64,000 nt of DNA from Candidatus Proximibacter danicus (GCA_016710885.1 JADJUC010000005.1:124001-188000); one strand, 5' to 3'; shown: positions 19,860-28,592, counted from the stretch's first letter. The notes: generated from the letters alone by a model not told the origin. Translations and numbers: made by a program.

Positions 19860-20267
19860 TCAATTGCCACTGGAAGCAAGCTTCAACTCCACGGTGCGGG
19901 ATCCTGTTTGATGAATCAAACGCCCCTGCACGACAGCTCCTTGTTGCATTTCAAGCTGGTGGTATTCCACATCTCCTGTGACACGCGCGCTGGGCTGAAG
20001 TTCAAGCGAATCGCTAGCACTAACAGGGCCAACGACGGTGCCGTTGATAACTACGTGCGACACATCAATCTGCCCCTCGATTCGAGCCTGTTCGCTAATT
20101 ACAAGCGTGCTTGCCCCGCCCTTTTCCGCACTAACATTTCCCTTTATTTCGCCATCGACCCGCAACCCACCACTAAAAGTCACGTTACCCTCAATGCGCG
20201 TTCCAGCGCCGATCAGGCTGTCGATTTTGCTCTGCGGTTTACTTCCCTGGCTTTGACGAAAAAACAT
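19860..20267 (-). CDS. bactofilin, polymer-forming cytoskeletal protein
   Basis: A 135-aa bactofilin (DUF583). The core is a run of short beta-strand repeats (IEGNVTFSGGLRVDGEIKGN, TLVISEQARIEGQIDVSHV) that forms a right-handed beta-helix polymerising into filaments at the membrane. N-terminal residues are charged and flexible (MFFRQSQGSKPQSK). GGAGGG precedes the ATG. In betaproteobacteria it commonly sits next to a DUF6776 protein and erpA, as here. A role in cell shape or envelope organisation is inferred from the family. Confidence 0.9.
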   Translation of the reverse strand: MFFRQSQGSKPQSKIDSLIGAGTRIEGNVTFSGGLRVDGEIKGNVSAEKGGASTLVISEQARIEGQIDVSHVVINGTVVGPVSASDSLELQPSARVTGDVEYHQLEMQQGAVVQGRLIHQTGSRTVELKLASSGN

Positions 20268-20281
20268 CGATATCCCTCCGA

Positions 20282-21043
20282 TTAGAGGTTGACGGTCTGT
20301 CGAACGCGCACCACTCCATCTTGGAGAATACGGGCTTCGACGCTTTTCAAGATAGCTCCCGGGGGTACCGGCAAAATCCCTTCAGCGCGCTGGAAATGCT
20401 TTACCTCCAGCTTGTAACGCTGCTTGTCGGAATCAGTCTCGGAAGGGACGGTGATCATAACATCTTTACCCCCCTGCTGCACTTTGAGGACAAACTGCAA
20501 CTCGCCTCTAAACTCTTTCTGCTGCCGGGATGCGTTATGTATCACAAGCAAGCGATAACGCCGCTGACCACTGGCACCGTCTGATTCGATGCGGAAACGG
20601 TTGATTCGCACCCCCTGCTCACCACCAACATTATCTGGCAACAAGCCCTCAAAAAAAGCCAAATCTTGCTTCAGCGCGGAATTTTCCGATTCCAGCAAAC
20701 GCACCTGCTGAGCGAGTTGCTGCTGCGCGACACGTTCAATTTTCAAATTGCTATCCGCCGCACTAGCGACGCCTCGAACAACAGAAAGCTCGGCGTCAAG
20801 CTCGACTATCCTATCCTTCAACTCGGTAAGTTCTCGCGATGTCGAGCGGCTGTCGAAACCGGCAATACTGCGGCCTGCGTCATAAACCCAAGCAGCAAGC
20901 GCAAGAGAAAGGGAGAGGAGGAGTACGATTGCCCCTCCCCGCCAATACCAGGCGACGTGCGTACGAATAGCTACTTTCGGCGCACGAATGCCGAATCTCT
21001 GGCGAAGACGCCTCAGCTTTACGGCAGTACTGGTAACTGCCAT
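20282..21043 (-). CDS. DUF6776-type membrane-anchored coiled-coil protein
   Basis: A 253-aa protein of unknown function. After a basic N-terminus comes one membrane helix (GGAIVLLLSLSLALAAWVYD, about 34-53), then a coiled coil (about 65-130, ELTELKDRIVELDAELSVVR) and a C-terminal globular beta-rich domain (YRLLVIHNASRQQKEFRGEL). This bitopic architecture with a bactofilin directly downstream suggests a membrane partner for the filament, which is inference. It overlaps the argC end by 25 bases. Confidence 0.75.
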   Translation of the reverse strand: MAVTSTAVKLRRLRQRFGIRAPKVAIRTHVAWYWRGGAIVLLLSLSLALAAWVYDAGRSIAGFDSRSTSRELTELKDRIVELDAELSVVRGVASAADSNLKIERVAQQQLAQQVRLLESENSALKQDLAFFEGLLPDNVGGEQGVRINRFRIESDGASGQRRYRLLVIHNASRQQKEFRGELQFVLKVQQGGKDVMITVPSETDSDKQRYKLEVKHFQRAEGILPVPPGAILKSVEARILQDGVVRVRQTVNL

Positions 21044-22047
21044 AACCCCGTTGTCTCATCGATACCGAACATGATATTCATATTCTGTACAGCCTGGCCC
21101 GCGGCCCCCTTGACGAGATTGTCGATAACCGAGAGCACGACCAAGGTTTCTCCCCCCTGAGGGCGATGAACGGCAATGCGGCACATGTTTGATGAACGCA
21201 CAGAACGTGTTTCCGGGTGTGATTTCGGCGGCAAGACATCGACAAAGGATTCCTGTGCGTACCGTGACTCGAACAACCCTTGGAAATCCGCCTCCTTGGT
21301 TATGCGCGCATAAAGCGTCGCGTGAATCCCGCGAATCAGTGGCGTCAGATGCGGAACGAATGTCAACCCGACGGTCGCTCCGGCCATCAGGGAAAGTCCT
21401 TGGCGAATTTCCGGTAGATGACGATGCCCTGCGACGCCGTAAGCCTTGAAGTTGTCCGAGGCTTCCGAAAACAGAATGTGCGTCTCGGCTTTACGACCCG
21501 CGCCGGAAACACCGGATTTTGAGTCGGCGATCAGGTGCGCGACATCAACAACCCCGGCTTCGATGAGTGGCATAAACCCTAATTGAACGGCGGTAGGGTA
21601 ACAGCCGGGATTGGCAATCAATTGGGCGCTGCGGATTTTTTCCCGATTGATTTCCGGCAGACCATAAACTGCTTGTTCAACCCATGCGGGACAACCATGC
21701 TGCATCCCATACCATTTTTCCCACTCGGCGATATCGCTGATACGAAAATCTGCTGCAAGGTCAATGACACGAACGCCGGCTTCAAGCAATGCCGGCGCCT
21801 GCTGCATTGCGATGCCGTTCGGTGTGGCGAAGAAGACAACGTCACATCGCTTCAGGTTGGCGGCAGAGGGATCCTCAAACTGAATATCCACCCGGCCGCG
21901 CAAGCTGGGAAACATGTCAGAAACAGCTGTTCCCGCCTCACCACGGGATGTGATCGCCGAAAGTGTGACTTGCGGGTGCTGCGCCAACAGCCTGAGAAGC
22001 TCGACACCGGTATAGCCTGTACCGCCAACACTACCTCCCTTGATCAT
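21019..22047 (-). CDS. argC: N-acetyl-gamma-glutamyl-phosphate reductase
   Basis: Third step of arginine synthesis, reducing N-acetylglutamyl phosphate to the semialdehyde with NADPH. The Rossmann motif GGTGYTGVELLRLL is at residues 8-21 and the catalytic cysteine is C149 in NPGCYPTA. The 342 aa is normal. Start chosen at the ATG after AGGAGAACCGTA; the longer open frame upstream lacks support. argB, the preceding pathway step, is far away at 43.7 kb. Confidence 0.95.
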   Translation of the reverse strand: MIKGGSVGGTGYTGVELLRLLAQHPQVTLSAITSRGEAGTAVSDMFPSLRGRVDIQFEDPSAANLKRCDVVFFATPNGIAMQQAPALLEAGVRVIDLAADFRISDIAEWEKWYGMQHGCPAWVEQAVYGLPEINREKIRSAQLIANPGCYPTAVQLGFMPLIEAGVVDVAHLIADSKSGVSGAGRKAETHILFSEASDNFKAYGVAGHRHLPEIRQGLSLMAGATVGLTFVPHLTPLIRGIHATLYARITKEADFQGLFESRYAQESFVDVLPPKSHPETRSVRSSNMCRIAVHRPQGGETLVVLSVIDNLVKGAAGQAVQNMNIMFGIDETTGLWQLPVLP

Positions 22048-22100
22048 TACGGTTCTCCTATCAAGACCGGCAATGATAATCGCCGCGCCGCCGAAAAACA

Positions 22101-22126
22101 AAAAAGCCGCCCAAAGGCGGCTTTTT
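22101..22126. terminator. bidirectional terminator between rpsI and argC
   Basis: AAAAAGCCGCC-CAAA-GGCGGCTTTTT, a near-perfect hairpin with T-runs on both strands, 15 bases beyond the rpsI stop on the minus strand. Confidence 0.9.
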
Positions 22127-22140
22127 CCTGGAAGCGCAAA

Positions 22141-22533
22141 TTAACGCTTGGAGAACTGCTTGCGGCGACGGGCTTTGTGGAAGCCGACTTTCTTACGTTC
22201 AACTTCACGTGCATCACGCGTCACAAACCCGGCTTTGGAGAGCGCGGGTTTGAGGGCTGCATCGTACTCGATCAGCGCGCGTGTGATGCCATGGCGAACT
22301 GCACCGGCCTGACCGGACTCACCACCACCATCAACGTTCACTAGAATATCGAAGGTATTCAGATGCTCAACGAGTTGCAGCGGCTGGCGAACCACCATGC
22401 GGCCGGTTTCACGCGAGAAAAAGTTGTCGATCGGCTTGCCGTTAACAACGATGGCGCCGTTGCCACGCTTCATGAACACACGAGCGACCGCGCTCTTGCG
22501 ACGACCCGTACCGTAGAAATAATTTTCAGCCAT
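22141..22533 (-). CDS. rpsI: 30S ribosomal protein S9
   Basis: S9 binds 16S rRNA at the head of the small subunit, and its C-terminal tail reaches the P-site tRNA. The 130-aa sequence has the conserved YGTGRRKSAVARV start and the basic tail ending in QFSKR. It follows rplM by 11 bases, the usual pairing in proteobacteria. Confidence 0.98.
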   Translation of the reverse strand: MAENYFYGTGRRKSAVARVFMKRGNGAIVVNGKPIDNFFSRETGRMVVRQPLQLVEHLNTFDILVNVDGGGESGQAGAVRHGITRALIEYDAALKPALSKAGFVTRDAREVERKKVGFHKARRRKQFSKR

Positions 22534-22544
22534 CTGACGACCTC

Positions 22545-22973
22545 TTAAATTTCCAGAACTTTCGGCTGCTGCGCGCTATGCGGATGAGCACTACCAGCGT
22601 AGCACTTCATCTTCTTGAGCATGGCGTAACCCAGCGGGCCCTTTGGCAGCATGCCCTTCACGGCCTTTTCAAGGACACGCGACGGAAAACGCTGCTGCAT
22701 TTTCGTAAAGTTGGTTTCAGTGATGCCACCCGGATACCCCGAGTGACGGAAGTATTTCTTGTCTTCAGCCTTGTTGCCGGTGACTTTGACCTTGTCGACG
22801 TTCACGACAACGATGAAATCGCCAGTGTCTACGTGCGGCGTGTAAATAACCTTGTGCTTGCCACGGAGGCGGCGAGCGATTTCGGTTGCGAGACGGCCGA
22901 GCACCTTGTCGGTAGCATCAACCACAAACCACTCGCGCGTCACCTCATGTGGCTTGGCGGAAAATGTCTTCAT
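22545..22973 (-). CDS. rplM: 50S ribosomal protein L13
   Basis: L13 is an early-assembly protein of the large subunit. The 142-aa sequence includes the family signatures WFVVDATDKVLGRLA, TGDFIVVVNVDKV and MLPKGPLGYAM. It is the first gene of the rplM-rpsI operon, behind a strong sigma-70 promoter. Confidence 0.98.
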   Translation of the reverse strand: MKTFSAKPHEVTREWFVVDATDKVLGRLATEIARRLRGKHKVIYTPHVDTGDFIVVVNVDKVKVTGNKAEDKKYFRHSGYPGGITETNFTKMQQRFPSRVLEKAVKGMLPKGPLGYAMLKKMKCYAGSAHPHSAQQPKVLEI

Positions 22974-23014
22974 TGGCGCCCTCTTATTTGAGCCTTGATT
23001 GCGGAAAGCCGCGC

Positions 23015-23044
23015 ATTCTATGCCAAGTCGGCGGCGGCTGTCAA
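23015..23044 (-). promoter_or_regulatory. sigma-70 promoter of rplM-rpsI
   Basis: On the minus strand a perfect TTGACA (23039-23044) and TAGAAT (23015-23020) are 18 bases apart. The predicted start is near 23008, about 35 bases before the rplM ATG. Confidence 0.75.
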
Positions 23045-23062
23045 ACGATTGCGCGGACTGCG

Positions 23063-23163
23063 CAAAAAAAAGCGCGACTCACAAAGAGTCGCGCTAAATC
23101 CACACCAAAGGAGGAGGGTGGAGGAGACAACTGGAGACATTCGGTACTGCCAAACATCAAGTT
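23063..23163 (-). ncRNA. candidate CU-rich small RNA upstream of rplM
   Basis: A free-standing transcription unit of about 100 bases is framed on the minus strand. It has a -35 TTGCGT (23193-23198), 17-base spacing, a -10 CATAAT (23170-23175) and a predicted start near 23163. It ends in a strong terminator. The body has no open frame but carries UCUCCUCC and CCUCCUCC separated by four bases, both complementary to Shine-Dalgarno sequences. This layout is typical of bacterial regulatory RNAs that block translation starts. I do not recognise a named family. Confidence 0.5.
23064..23095 (-). terminator. terminator of the CU-rich RNA candidate
   Basis: Perfect 10-base stem AGCGCGACTC / GAGTCGCGCT with a 5-base loop, followed on the minus strand by a run of eight T. 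It lies between the candidate RNA and the rplM promoter. Confidence 0.9.
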
Positions 23164-23169
23164 GAACGA

Positions 23170-23198
23170 ATTATGATCGTCAAAAGGAAAGAACGCAA
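23170..23198 (-). promoter_or_regulatory. predicted promoter of the CU-rich RNA
   Basis: TTGCGT-17-CATAAT on the minus strand, within an AT-rich stretch (about 23160-23340). Confidence 0.5.
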
Positions 23199-23294
23199 GG
23201 ATTATTTGTGCAACGCATTATTTATGTTTAAATTCGAAGATACGTATTTTTTATGCCTGTAAAAACAATTAATAAACAATTCATTAAATCAATA

Positions 23295-23324
23295 TTGACA
23301 AACTAGTTTCACAGATCGTAATTA
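23295..23324 (+). promoter_or_regulatory. predicted promoter for the OsmC-family gene
   Basis: A perfect TTGACA (23295-23300) and TAATTA (23319-23324) spaced by 18 bases, embedded in AT-rich DNA that could act as an UP element. It would give a leader of about 110 bases. Confidence 0.4.
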
Positions 23325-23442
23325 TAAACGAGGGGGTTAAGCTGATTTAAAATGCGTTTTTTTGTGCAGCGCAGCATCGCCGCGCTTTTCGCTCCAGCCG
23401 CTTGACGATAAAATCAAACGCTTTTTTCGGACGGGGTAGTGC

Positions 23443-23862
23443 ATGGACTGCAATGTCAAGTGGGCTGGCGAAGGAATGTCGTTCATCGCTGAAACGGGTA
23501 GCCAGCATACGGTGATCATGGACGGAGCCCCGGAAGCCGGTGGGCGCAATCTCGGGCCGCGCCCGATGGAACTGCTCCTCGCCGGGACTGGCGGCTGCAC
23601 CGCGTTTGATGTAGTGATGATCTTAAAAAAGGGGAGGCACGAAATCACGAACTGTGAGCTGAAAATTTCAGCCGATAGAGCCGACACAGACCCCAAGGTA
23701 TTTACCCGGATACATTTCAACTTCAAGGTGACCGGCAGACAACTCAAGCCCGACGCAGTGGCTCGCGCCATCGAGCTTTCGAAAGAAAAATATTGCTCAG
23801 CGTCGATAATGCTCGGGAAAACGGCAGAAATCACTCACGATTTCGAGATCATTGACATATAA
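23443..23862 (+). CDS. OsmC-family protein (YhfA-like)
   Basis: A 139-aa OsmC/Ohr superfamily protein. The two characteristic cysteines are present, in AGTGGCTAFDVVMIL (about 52) and SKEKYCSASIMLG (about 120). OsmC and Ohr reduce peroxides through these cysteines; the YhfA branch, which this resembles by its N-terminus and HDFEI ending, has no settled function. It is probably cytoplasmic. Confidence 0.85.
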   Translation: MDCNVKWAGEGMSFIAETGSQHTVIMDGAPEAGGRNLGPRPMELLLAGTGGCTAFDVVMILKKGRHEITNCELKISADRADTDPKVFTRIHFNFKVTGRQLKPDAVARAIELSKEKYCSASIMLGKTAEITHDFEIIDI

Positions 23863-23887
23863 CCTGCCCTGCCAACAAAAGCCCCTG

Positions 23888-24511
23888 TCAAATGAAATAG
23901 GCGGTTCGTGTCATGACACGGGACGCCGCTTGCATTACAACACGAGCTGCTACCGGCAACTCGGAGGCGCCCAGTTGAACCGCTGCCGCTGCATGCGCGG
24001 CTTCATCGCTTTGCATCTGAAGCAACACCTGACGGGATTTTTCATCTGCGGCGGGCAGCCGACCCAAATGGTCGTCGAGATGGATGCCTACCTGTCGCTC
24101 GGTTTCTGCAAGAAAGCCCAAACTCCAGGCATCGCCCAAATGTCCAGCCAACATCCCCAGCACCAGAGAACCGCCGTACCAAACGGGGTTGAGGAAACTT
24201 TTGCGCCCCCCGAGTGCGGCAATTCTGGCCTCGGTCCACGCGAGATGCTCCGTTTCCTCTTGCGCAGCTTTTGCCAGCTCAACCCGAGTCTCGACACTTG
24301 AAGATGCAATTGCCTGCCCTTGATAAAGCGCTTGGGCACAAACCTCCCCAACGTGATTAACGCGCATAAGCGCAGCGGCATGCTGGCGCTCGGCGGGGTC
24401 AAGATGGGCCTCCGGCAATTCATCACCGGGAATGGGGCGAGCGGAGACGGATGATGCAAAAACGGTACGCAAGGATTTATCAAATTCGACTATCAACCGA
24501 TCAAGATTCAT
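23888..24511 (-). CDS. coq7: Coq7, 3-demethoxyubiquinol 3-hydroxylase
   Basis: Di-iron monooxygenase for a late hydroxylation in ubiquinone synthesis, on the inner face of the membrane. Carboxylate-bridged di-iron motifs are visible: NHVGEVCAQALYQGQ (Glu about 56), QEETEHLAW (ExxH) and a C-terminal DEAAHAAAAVQLG. The 207 aa is normal. It supplies hydroxylated quinone for the respiratory chain that feeds NosR and other reductases. Confidence 0.93.
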   Translation of the reverse strand: MNLDRLIVEFDKSLRTVFASSVSARPIPGDELPEAHLDPAERQHAAALMRVNHVGEVCAQALYQGQAIASSSVETRVELAKAAQEETEHLAWTEARIAALGGRKSFLNPVWYGGSLVLGMLAGHLGDAWSLGFLAETERQVGIHLDDHLGRLPAADEKSRQVLLQMQSDEAAHAAAAVQLGASELPVAARVVMQAASRVMTRTAYFI

Positions 24512-24543
24512 ACTCTTTCTCCAAAGCCAAGCGAGACCATTCC

Positions 24544-24969
24544 ATGAAAAACCACATCACAGCACTTGGATTTTTTTGCACGACCCTATCAGTCGCGGCA
24601 ACGCCATCCTCGATGCAGGAAGGCTTGTGGGAGACAAGCTCCCAAGCGACCATCCTCGGGGCCAAAACCCAAGCTCCACCCTCCGTGACCCGTGCCTGCT
24701 ACACACAAAATGATGTCGAGCGCGAGAACGTAGCGATCCCAAAAGATGAGCGGTGCGCGATTAACGATTATCAACTCGTCGGCAATACAGCTACCTGGAC
24801 CATCGCCTGCGCCGGAAATGAAAAGATTACCGGCAACGGATCACTGACGTTTCACGGACGAACCGCCTACAGTGGTAGCGCCAAGCTTCGCATGGTTATC
24901 GAGGGGCAACCCGACATTCACATCAGCAATAGCTACAGCGCGAAGAGAATCGGCGATTGCCCCCGCTAG
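24544..24969 (+). CDS. DUF3617-type secreted protein
   Basis: A 141-aa exported protein with a short signal peptide (HITALGFFCTTLSVAAT). The mature part has the DUF3617 pattern: an early MQEGLWE motif, cysteines at ACYTQ, RCAI, IACAG and GDCPR, and a beta-rich core (GSLTFHGRTAYSGSAKLRM). Function of the family is unknown. It is divergent from coq7 and convergent with the CNP1-like gene. The ribosome binding site is weak. Confidence 0.75.
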   Translation: MKNHITALGFFCTTLSVAATPSSMQEGLWETSSQATILGAKTQAPPSVTRACYTQNDVERENVAIPKDERCAINDYQLVGNTATWTIACAGNEKITGNGSLTFHGRTAYSGSAKLRMVIEGQPDIHISNSYSAKRIGDCPR

Positions 24970-25536
24970 TCACTGATTTTTTGCCGCAGGATTGCCTCGC
25001 GGCAAAACTGCCCTCGCTCCCGCCGTATCGCTTACAGATCCACCCGTCGTGCAGAAATAGTCGCGAAACAAGGCCGCATGGTGTCTATTCAGGTTGTTTT
25101 CGGTGATTTTGGCCCAAGCATTGTTGCGTGCTTTCGACCAGGTTCCGTCCGAACGCCCGAACGCATACAAGCGCCGCTCGCCAGTGGCGCAGCGCATCCC
25201 TTCATAGCTGACATTTCGGGCACCGCCGGGACTGGTAACAACCAGCGTGTAGCGAATGACTTCATCGGTACCGAAAGTCACCGAGCGCTCGTCGATGAAA
25301 AATTTGTTGTTGGACAGCGTCCCGACATCGATCGGCACCAAAGTGGAAGGATCTGGGACCGGCGGTAGCTGGTGCTGGACTTCCACCCAAGATTTTTGCT
25401 CGAAATCGCCATCAGATTTCCACGTCTGAAGCATCTCGTAGTCTTCCGGTCCTTTGGCGAAAGCTAGCACCGGCAAGACAAAAAAAAGTAGCAGCGAGCG
25501 CCTGTCAAATAATCGCCATGAACAATACGCTTGCAC
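24970..25536 (-). CDS. CNP1-like exported protein
   Basis: A protein of about 188 aa with a signal peptide (RSLLLFFVLPVLAFA) and the mature CNP1-like pattern known from Neisseria and other betaproteobacteria (GPEDYEMLQTWKSDGDFEQK, then YTLVVTSPGGARNVSYEGMR). The function is unknown; a periplasmic or outer-membrane location is inferred. I chose the GTG preceded by AAGGGG with 7-base spacing; an in-frame ATG at 25563 would overlap rppH by 17 bases. It follows rppH closely and is probably co-transcribed. Confidence 0.75.
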   Translation of the reverse strand: MQAYCSWRLFDRRSLLLFFVLPVLAFAKGPEDYEMLQTWKSDGDFEQKSWVEVQHQLPPVPDPSTLVPIDVGTLSNNKFFIDERSVTFGTDEVIRYTLVVTSPGGARNVSYEGMRCATGERRLYAFGRSDGTWSKARNNAWAKITENNLNRHHAALFRDYFCTTGGSVSDTAGARAVLPRGNPAAKNQ

Positions 25537-25546
25537 CGCTGTCCCC

Positions 25547-26104
25547 TTAGTCAAGAACGCCATCCTCAGCGCCGGAATCACCCTCCGACAGGGAGTACGG
25601 GCCTTTGCCGCGACGATGTTGGCGCTTTCTGTCCGCATCAATGAAACGTGCGAGCTCGTTAAGCGCCTGTTCGTAAACACCACGCTTGAACTCTATGACG
25701 ACATCCAGCGGCACCCAGTAACTGTTCCAGCGCCACGCGTCAAATTCCGGGTGGTCACAGGCACGCAAGGATACGTCGCTATCCCTTCCGACAAGCCGCA
25801 GGAGAAACCAGATCTGCTTCTGCCCCCTGTAGCTGCCACGCCATTCGCGCTTGATCCATTGCATCGGCACCTCGTAACGCAGCCAGTCCCGGGTTCTACC
25901 GAGAATCCGAACGTGCTCCGGTAGCAGGCCCACTTCCTCTTGCAACTCCCGGTACATGGCCTCTTCAGGGGTTTCCCCCCGCTTGATGCCACCTTGCGGA
26001 AACTGCCAGGAATGCTCCCGAATGCGCTTACCCCAGAATACCTCGTTCTTTGCGTTACAAAGAATGATGCCGACGTTCGGGCGATAGCCTTCACGATCGA
26101 GCAT
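25547..26104 (-). CDS. rppH: RNA pyrophosphohydrolase
   Basis: Nudix hydrolase that removes pyrophosphate from the 5' end of mRNAs and so triggers RNase E decay. The Nudix box GGIKRGETPEEAMYRELQEE spans residues 38-57 and continues VGL. The N-terminus MLDREGYRPNVGIILCN is diagnostic of RppH/YgdP. The 185 aa includes a charged C-terminal tail seen in betaproteobacterial forms. It is divergent from proS, also a usual neighbour. Confidence 0.95.
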   Translation of the reverse strand: MLDREGYRPNVGIILCNAKNEVFWGKRIREHSWQFPQGGIKRGETPEEAMYRELQEEVGLLPEHVRILGRTRDWLRYEVPMQWIKREWRGSYRGQKQIWFLLRLVGRDSDVSLRACDHPEFDAWRWNSYWVPLDVVIEFKRGVYEQALNELARFIDADRKRQHRRGKGPYSLSEGDSGAEDGVLD

Positions 26105-26271
26105 ATTGAATCCTGCAAAATTATTAGTTGCCGTGATTTTTCCACATTTCACAGGCATTTGAAAGCATGCCGCTTATACAGCGACAGCCTGATCTTACGG
26201 CGACTCCAAGCAATATCGCACTCCAGCCCTCGCTCTTGTAAAATCTCTTTTTTCGTTAATAGAGCAATTCC

Positions 26272-27987
26272 ATGCGCACCTCGCAGTTTTTTCTTTCCAC
26301 GCTCAAGGAAGCCCCGTCGGACGCAGAGATTGTCAGCCACAAACTGATGCTGCGTGCGGGCCTTATCAAACGTCTTGCTGGCGGCATATACACCTGGATG
26401 CCAGCGGGATTTCGCGTCTTGAAAAAAGTTGAAAATATCGTGCGGGAAGAAATGAACCGGGCGGGAGCTGTCGAGTTGTTCATGCCGGCAGTAGTACCTG
26501 CCGAGCTATGGCAGGAAACCGGGCGCTGGGAAAAATATGGTCCGGAGCTTCTGCGGTTCAAGGACCGCCATCAACGCGATTTTGTCATCGGCCCCACACA
26601 CGAAGAGGTCATTACCGATATTGTCCGCAAGGATGTCAAAAGCTATCGCCAGCTACCCCTCCATCTTTACCAGGTGCAAAGCAAATTCCGTGACGAAATC
26701 CGCCCGCGCTTCGGCGTCATGCGTGGCCGCGAATTCCTGATGAAAGATGGCTATTCATTCCACACCTCCTTTGCCGATCTGCAGCGCGAATACCAAAACA
26801 TGCACGACACCTACAGCCGGATCTTCACCCGGCTCGGTCTCAGATTCCGTGCCGTAGCGGCCGATACCGGCTCGATCGGCGGTACCGGTTCCCATGAATT
26901 TCATGTCCTGGCGGATTCCGGAGAGGATGCCATTGCGTTCTGCCCGGATTCTGATTTTGCAGCTAACGTCGAGCTTGCCGAAGCGCTACCGCCAAGCACC
27001 CCGCGAGGGGTCGCCTGCGAAGCGCTGACAAAAGTTGAGACGCCCGGCAAGACCCGCTGTGAAGATGTGTCGGAATTTCTCAAGCGCCCTCTTGAAAAGT
27101 CGGTCAAGGCGATTGCCGTCATGCACCACGACACTTTTTGTCTGTTGCTGATCCGGGGTGACCACACGCTGAACGAAGTGAAAGTCGGAAAATTGCCGGG
27201 GCTGGACCCGTTCCGTTTTGCTACGGATGCAGAAATCGTCGAGTTTATGGGCTGCAAACCTGGTTACATCGGCCCCATTGGTATCGACAGCAGCAAGATT
27301 CGTATCATTGCCGACCGAACGGTAGCGGCCATGGACAACTTCGTTTGTGGCGCCAATGCCGAAGGCTTCCACCTTACAGGCGCTAATTGGGGGCGCGACC
27401 TTCCCGAACCCGGCCTCGTCGCCGACATTCGCAACGTCCTTCCAGGCGACCCATCTCCGGATGGAAAGGGCTTGCTCGATATCTGTCGCGGCATCGAGGT
27501 TGGGCATATCTTCCAGCTACGCAGCAAATACTCCGAAGCCATGAAATGTACGTACCTTGACGAAGGTGGCAAGGAACAAGCCATGGAAATGGGCTGCTAT
27601 GGCATTGGCGTCAGCCGTATCGTTGGCGCCGCCATCGAGCAAGGCCACGATGCGCGAGGCATCGTCTTTCCTGCGGCGATAGCGCCCTTTGAAGTCGCTA
27701 TCGTACCGATGGGCTACACCAAGAGTGACTCCGTAAAAGCATCGGCTGACAAGCTGTACGCGGAACTCCGTGCCGCCGGCATCGATGTCGTTCTTGACGA
27801 CCGTAATGAACGCCCTGGCGTAATGTTTGCCGATTTGGAATTGCTCGGCGTCCCGCACCGCGTGGTCGTGGGCGAACGCGGGTTGAACGAAGGCAAGCTG
27901 GAGTACAAGGGGCGTACCGACACCGATGCCGAGATGATTGACTGCGAGCGCATGGTGTCGTTCCTGAAGGAGAAACTGTGCGCCTGA
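26272..27987 (+). CDS. proS: prolyl-tRNA synthetase
   Basis: Class II synthetase that charges tRNA(Pro). Class II motifs are intact (for example PTHEEVITDIVRKDVKSYRQ near 105 and the motif 3 region MGCYGIGVSRIVGA near 445). The insertion (editing) domain typical of bacterial-type ProRS lies at about 225-405. The 571 aa is standard. The stop overlaps the start of the downstream lytic transglycosylase. Confidence 0.97.
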   Translation: MRTSQFFLSTLKEAPSDAEIVSHKLMLRAGLIKRLAGGIYTWMPAGFRVLKKVENIVREEMNRAGAVELFMPAVVPAELWQETGRWEKYGPELLRFKDRHQRDFVIGPTHEEVITDIVRKDVKSYRQLPLHLYQVQSKFRDEIRPRFGVMRGREFLMKDGYSFHTSFADLQREYQNMHDTYSRIFTRLGLRFRAVAADTGSIGGTGSHEFHVLADSGEDAIAFCPDSDFAANVELAEALPPSTPRGVACEALTKVETPGKTRCEDVSEFLKRPLEKSVKAIAVMHHDTFCLLLIRGDHTLNEVKVGKLPGLDPFRFATDAEIVEFMGCKPGYIGPIGIDSSKIRIIADRTVAAMDNFVCGANAEGFHLTGANWGRDLPEPGLVADIRNVLPGDPSPDGKGLLDICRGIEVGHIFQLRSKYSEAMKCTYLDEGGKEQAMEMGCYGIGVSRIVGAAIEQGHDARGIVFPAAIAPFEVAIVPMGYTKSDSVKASADKLYAELRAAGIDVVLDDRNERPGVMFADLELLGVPHRVVVGERGLNEGKLEYKGRTDTDAEMIDCERMVSFLKEKLCA

Positions 27988-28579
27988 TCGGCGCCTGCAT
28001 TCTCCTGCTGCCTTTTTTTTCTCTCACAGCGCAGGCTGGCGCCCAGAAGTACGAACCGCTGTCCGCCAGCGTACAAGCCTCTCTGCATAAGGCAGTCTCC
28101 GACAAGCGGCCGCCTGCCTCGTCTTTTGGCAACCCGATGGAAGCCGTCGACTGGATTGAGGCCATGTCGGCGCGTCTTGCCAAACGAATTCCGAATCAGG
28201 AATATCGACTGGAGCTGTTACGCGCGGTTCACTACGAAGCCAAGCGTGCCGGCCTGGACCCGCAGTTGGTGCTTGGGCTGATGCAAGTGGAAAGCGGATT
28301 TCGAAAATATGCGGTTTCGAGCGCTGGCGCCCGTGGGTATATGCAGGTAATGCCATTTTGGCTGAAAGTAATCGGGAGACCGGACGACAACCTGTTCAAT
28401 ATGCGCACCAATTTGCGCTATGGCTGCACCATCCTTCGTCACTACCTCGATATCGAGCAGGGGATCTGTACCGCGCACTGGGGCGCTACAACGGAAGCCT
28501 CGGACGGCCGGAGTACCCCAACGCAGTACGTGCGGCCTGGCACAGCCAGTGGAACTACACGCCAAATCTTAAGCAGTAG
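27978..28579 (+). pseudogene. lytic transglycosylase (SLT family), frameshifted
   Basis: Starts at a GTG overlapping the proS stop. A signal peptide (LIGACILLLPFFSLTAQA) is followed by the SLT core with the catalytic Glu105 in MQVESGF and the GYMQVMPFW motif. After DIEQG, near 28459-28463, the reading frame is lost; the expected continuation (DLYRALGRYNGSLGRPEYPN) lies in the next frame and ends at 28579. One additional G in the GGGG run restores a full protein of about 200 aa. Periplasmic murein cleavage is the family role. Sequence error is as likely as true decay. Confidence 0.75.
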
Positions 28580-28592
28580 CCCGTGGCACGGG

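Noticed and set aside
20821..21160. possible extra gene overlapping the start of the DUF6776 gene on the plus strand
   Set aside because: Antisense to two well-supported genes with no signature.
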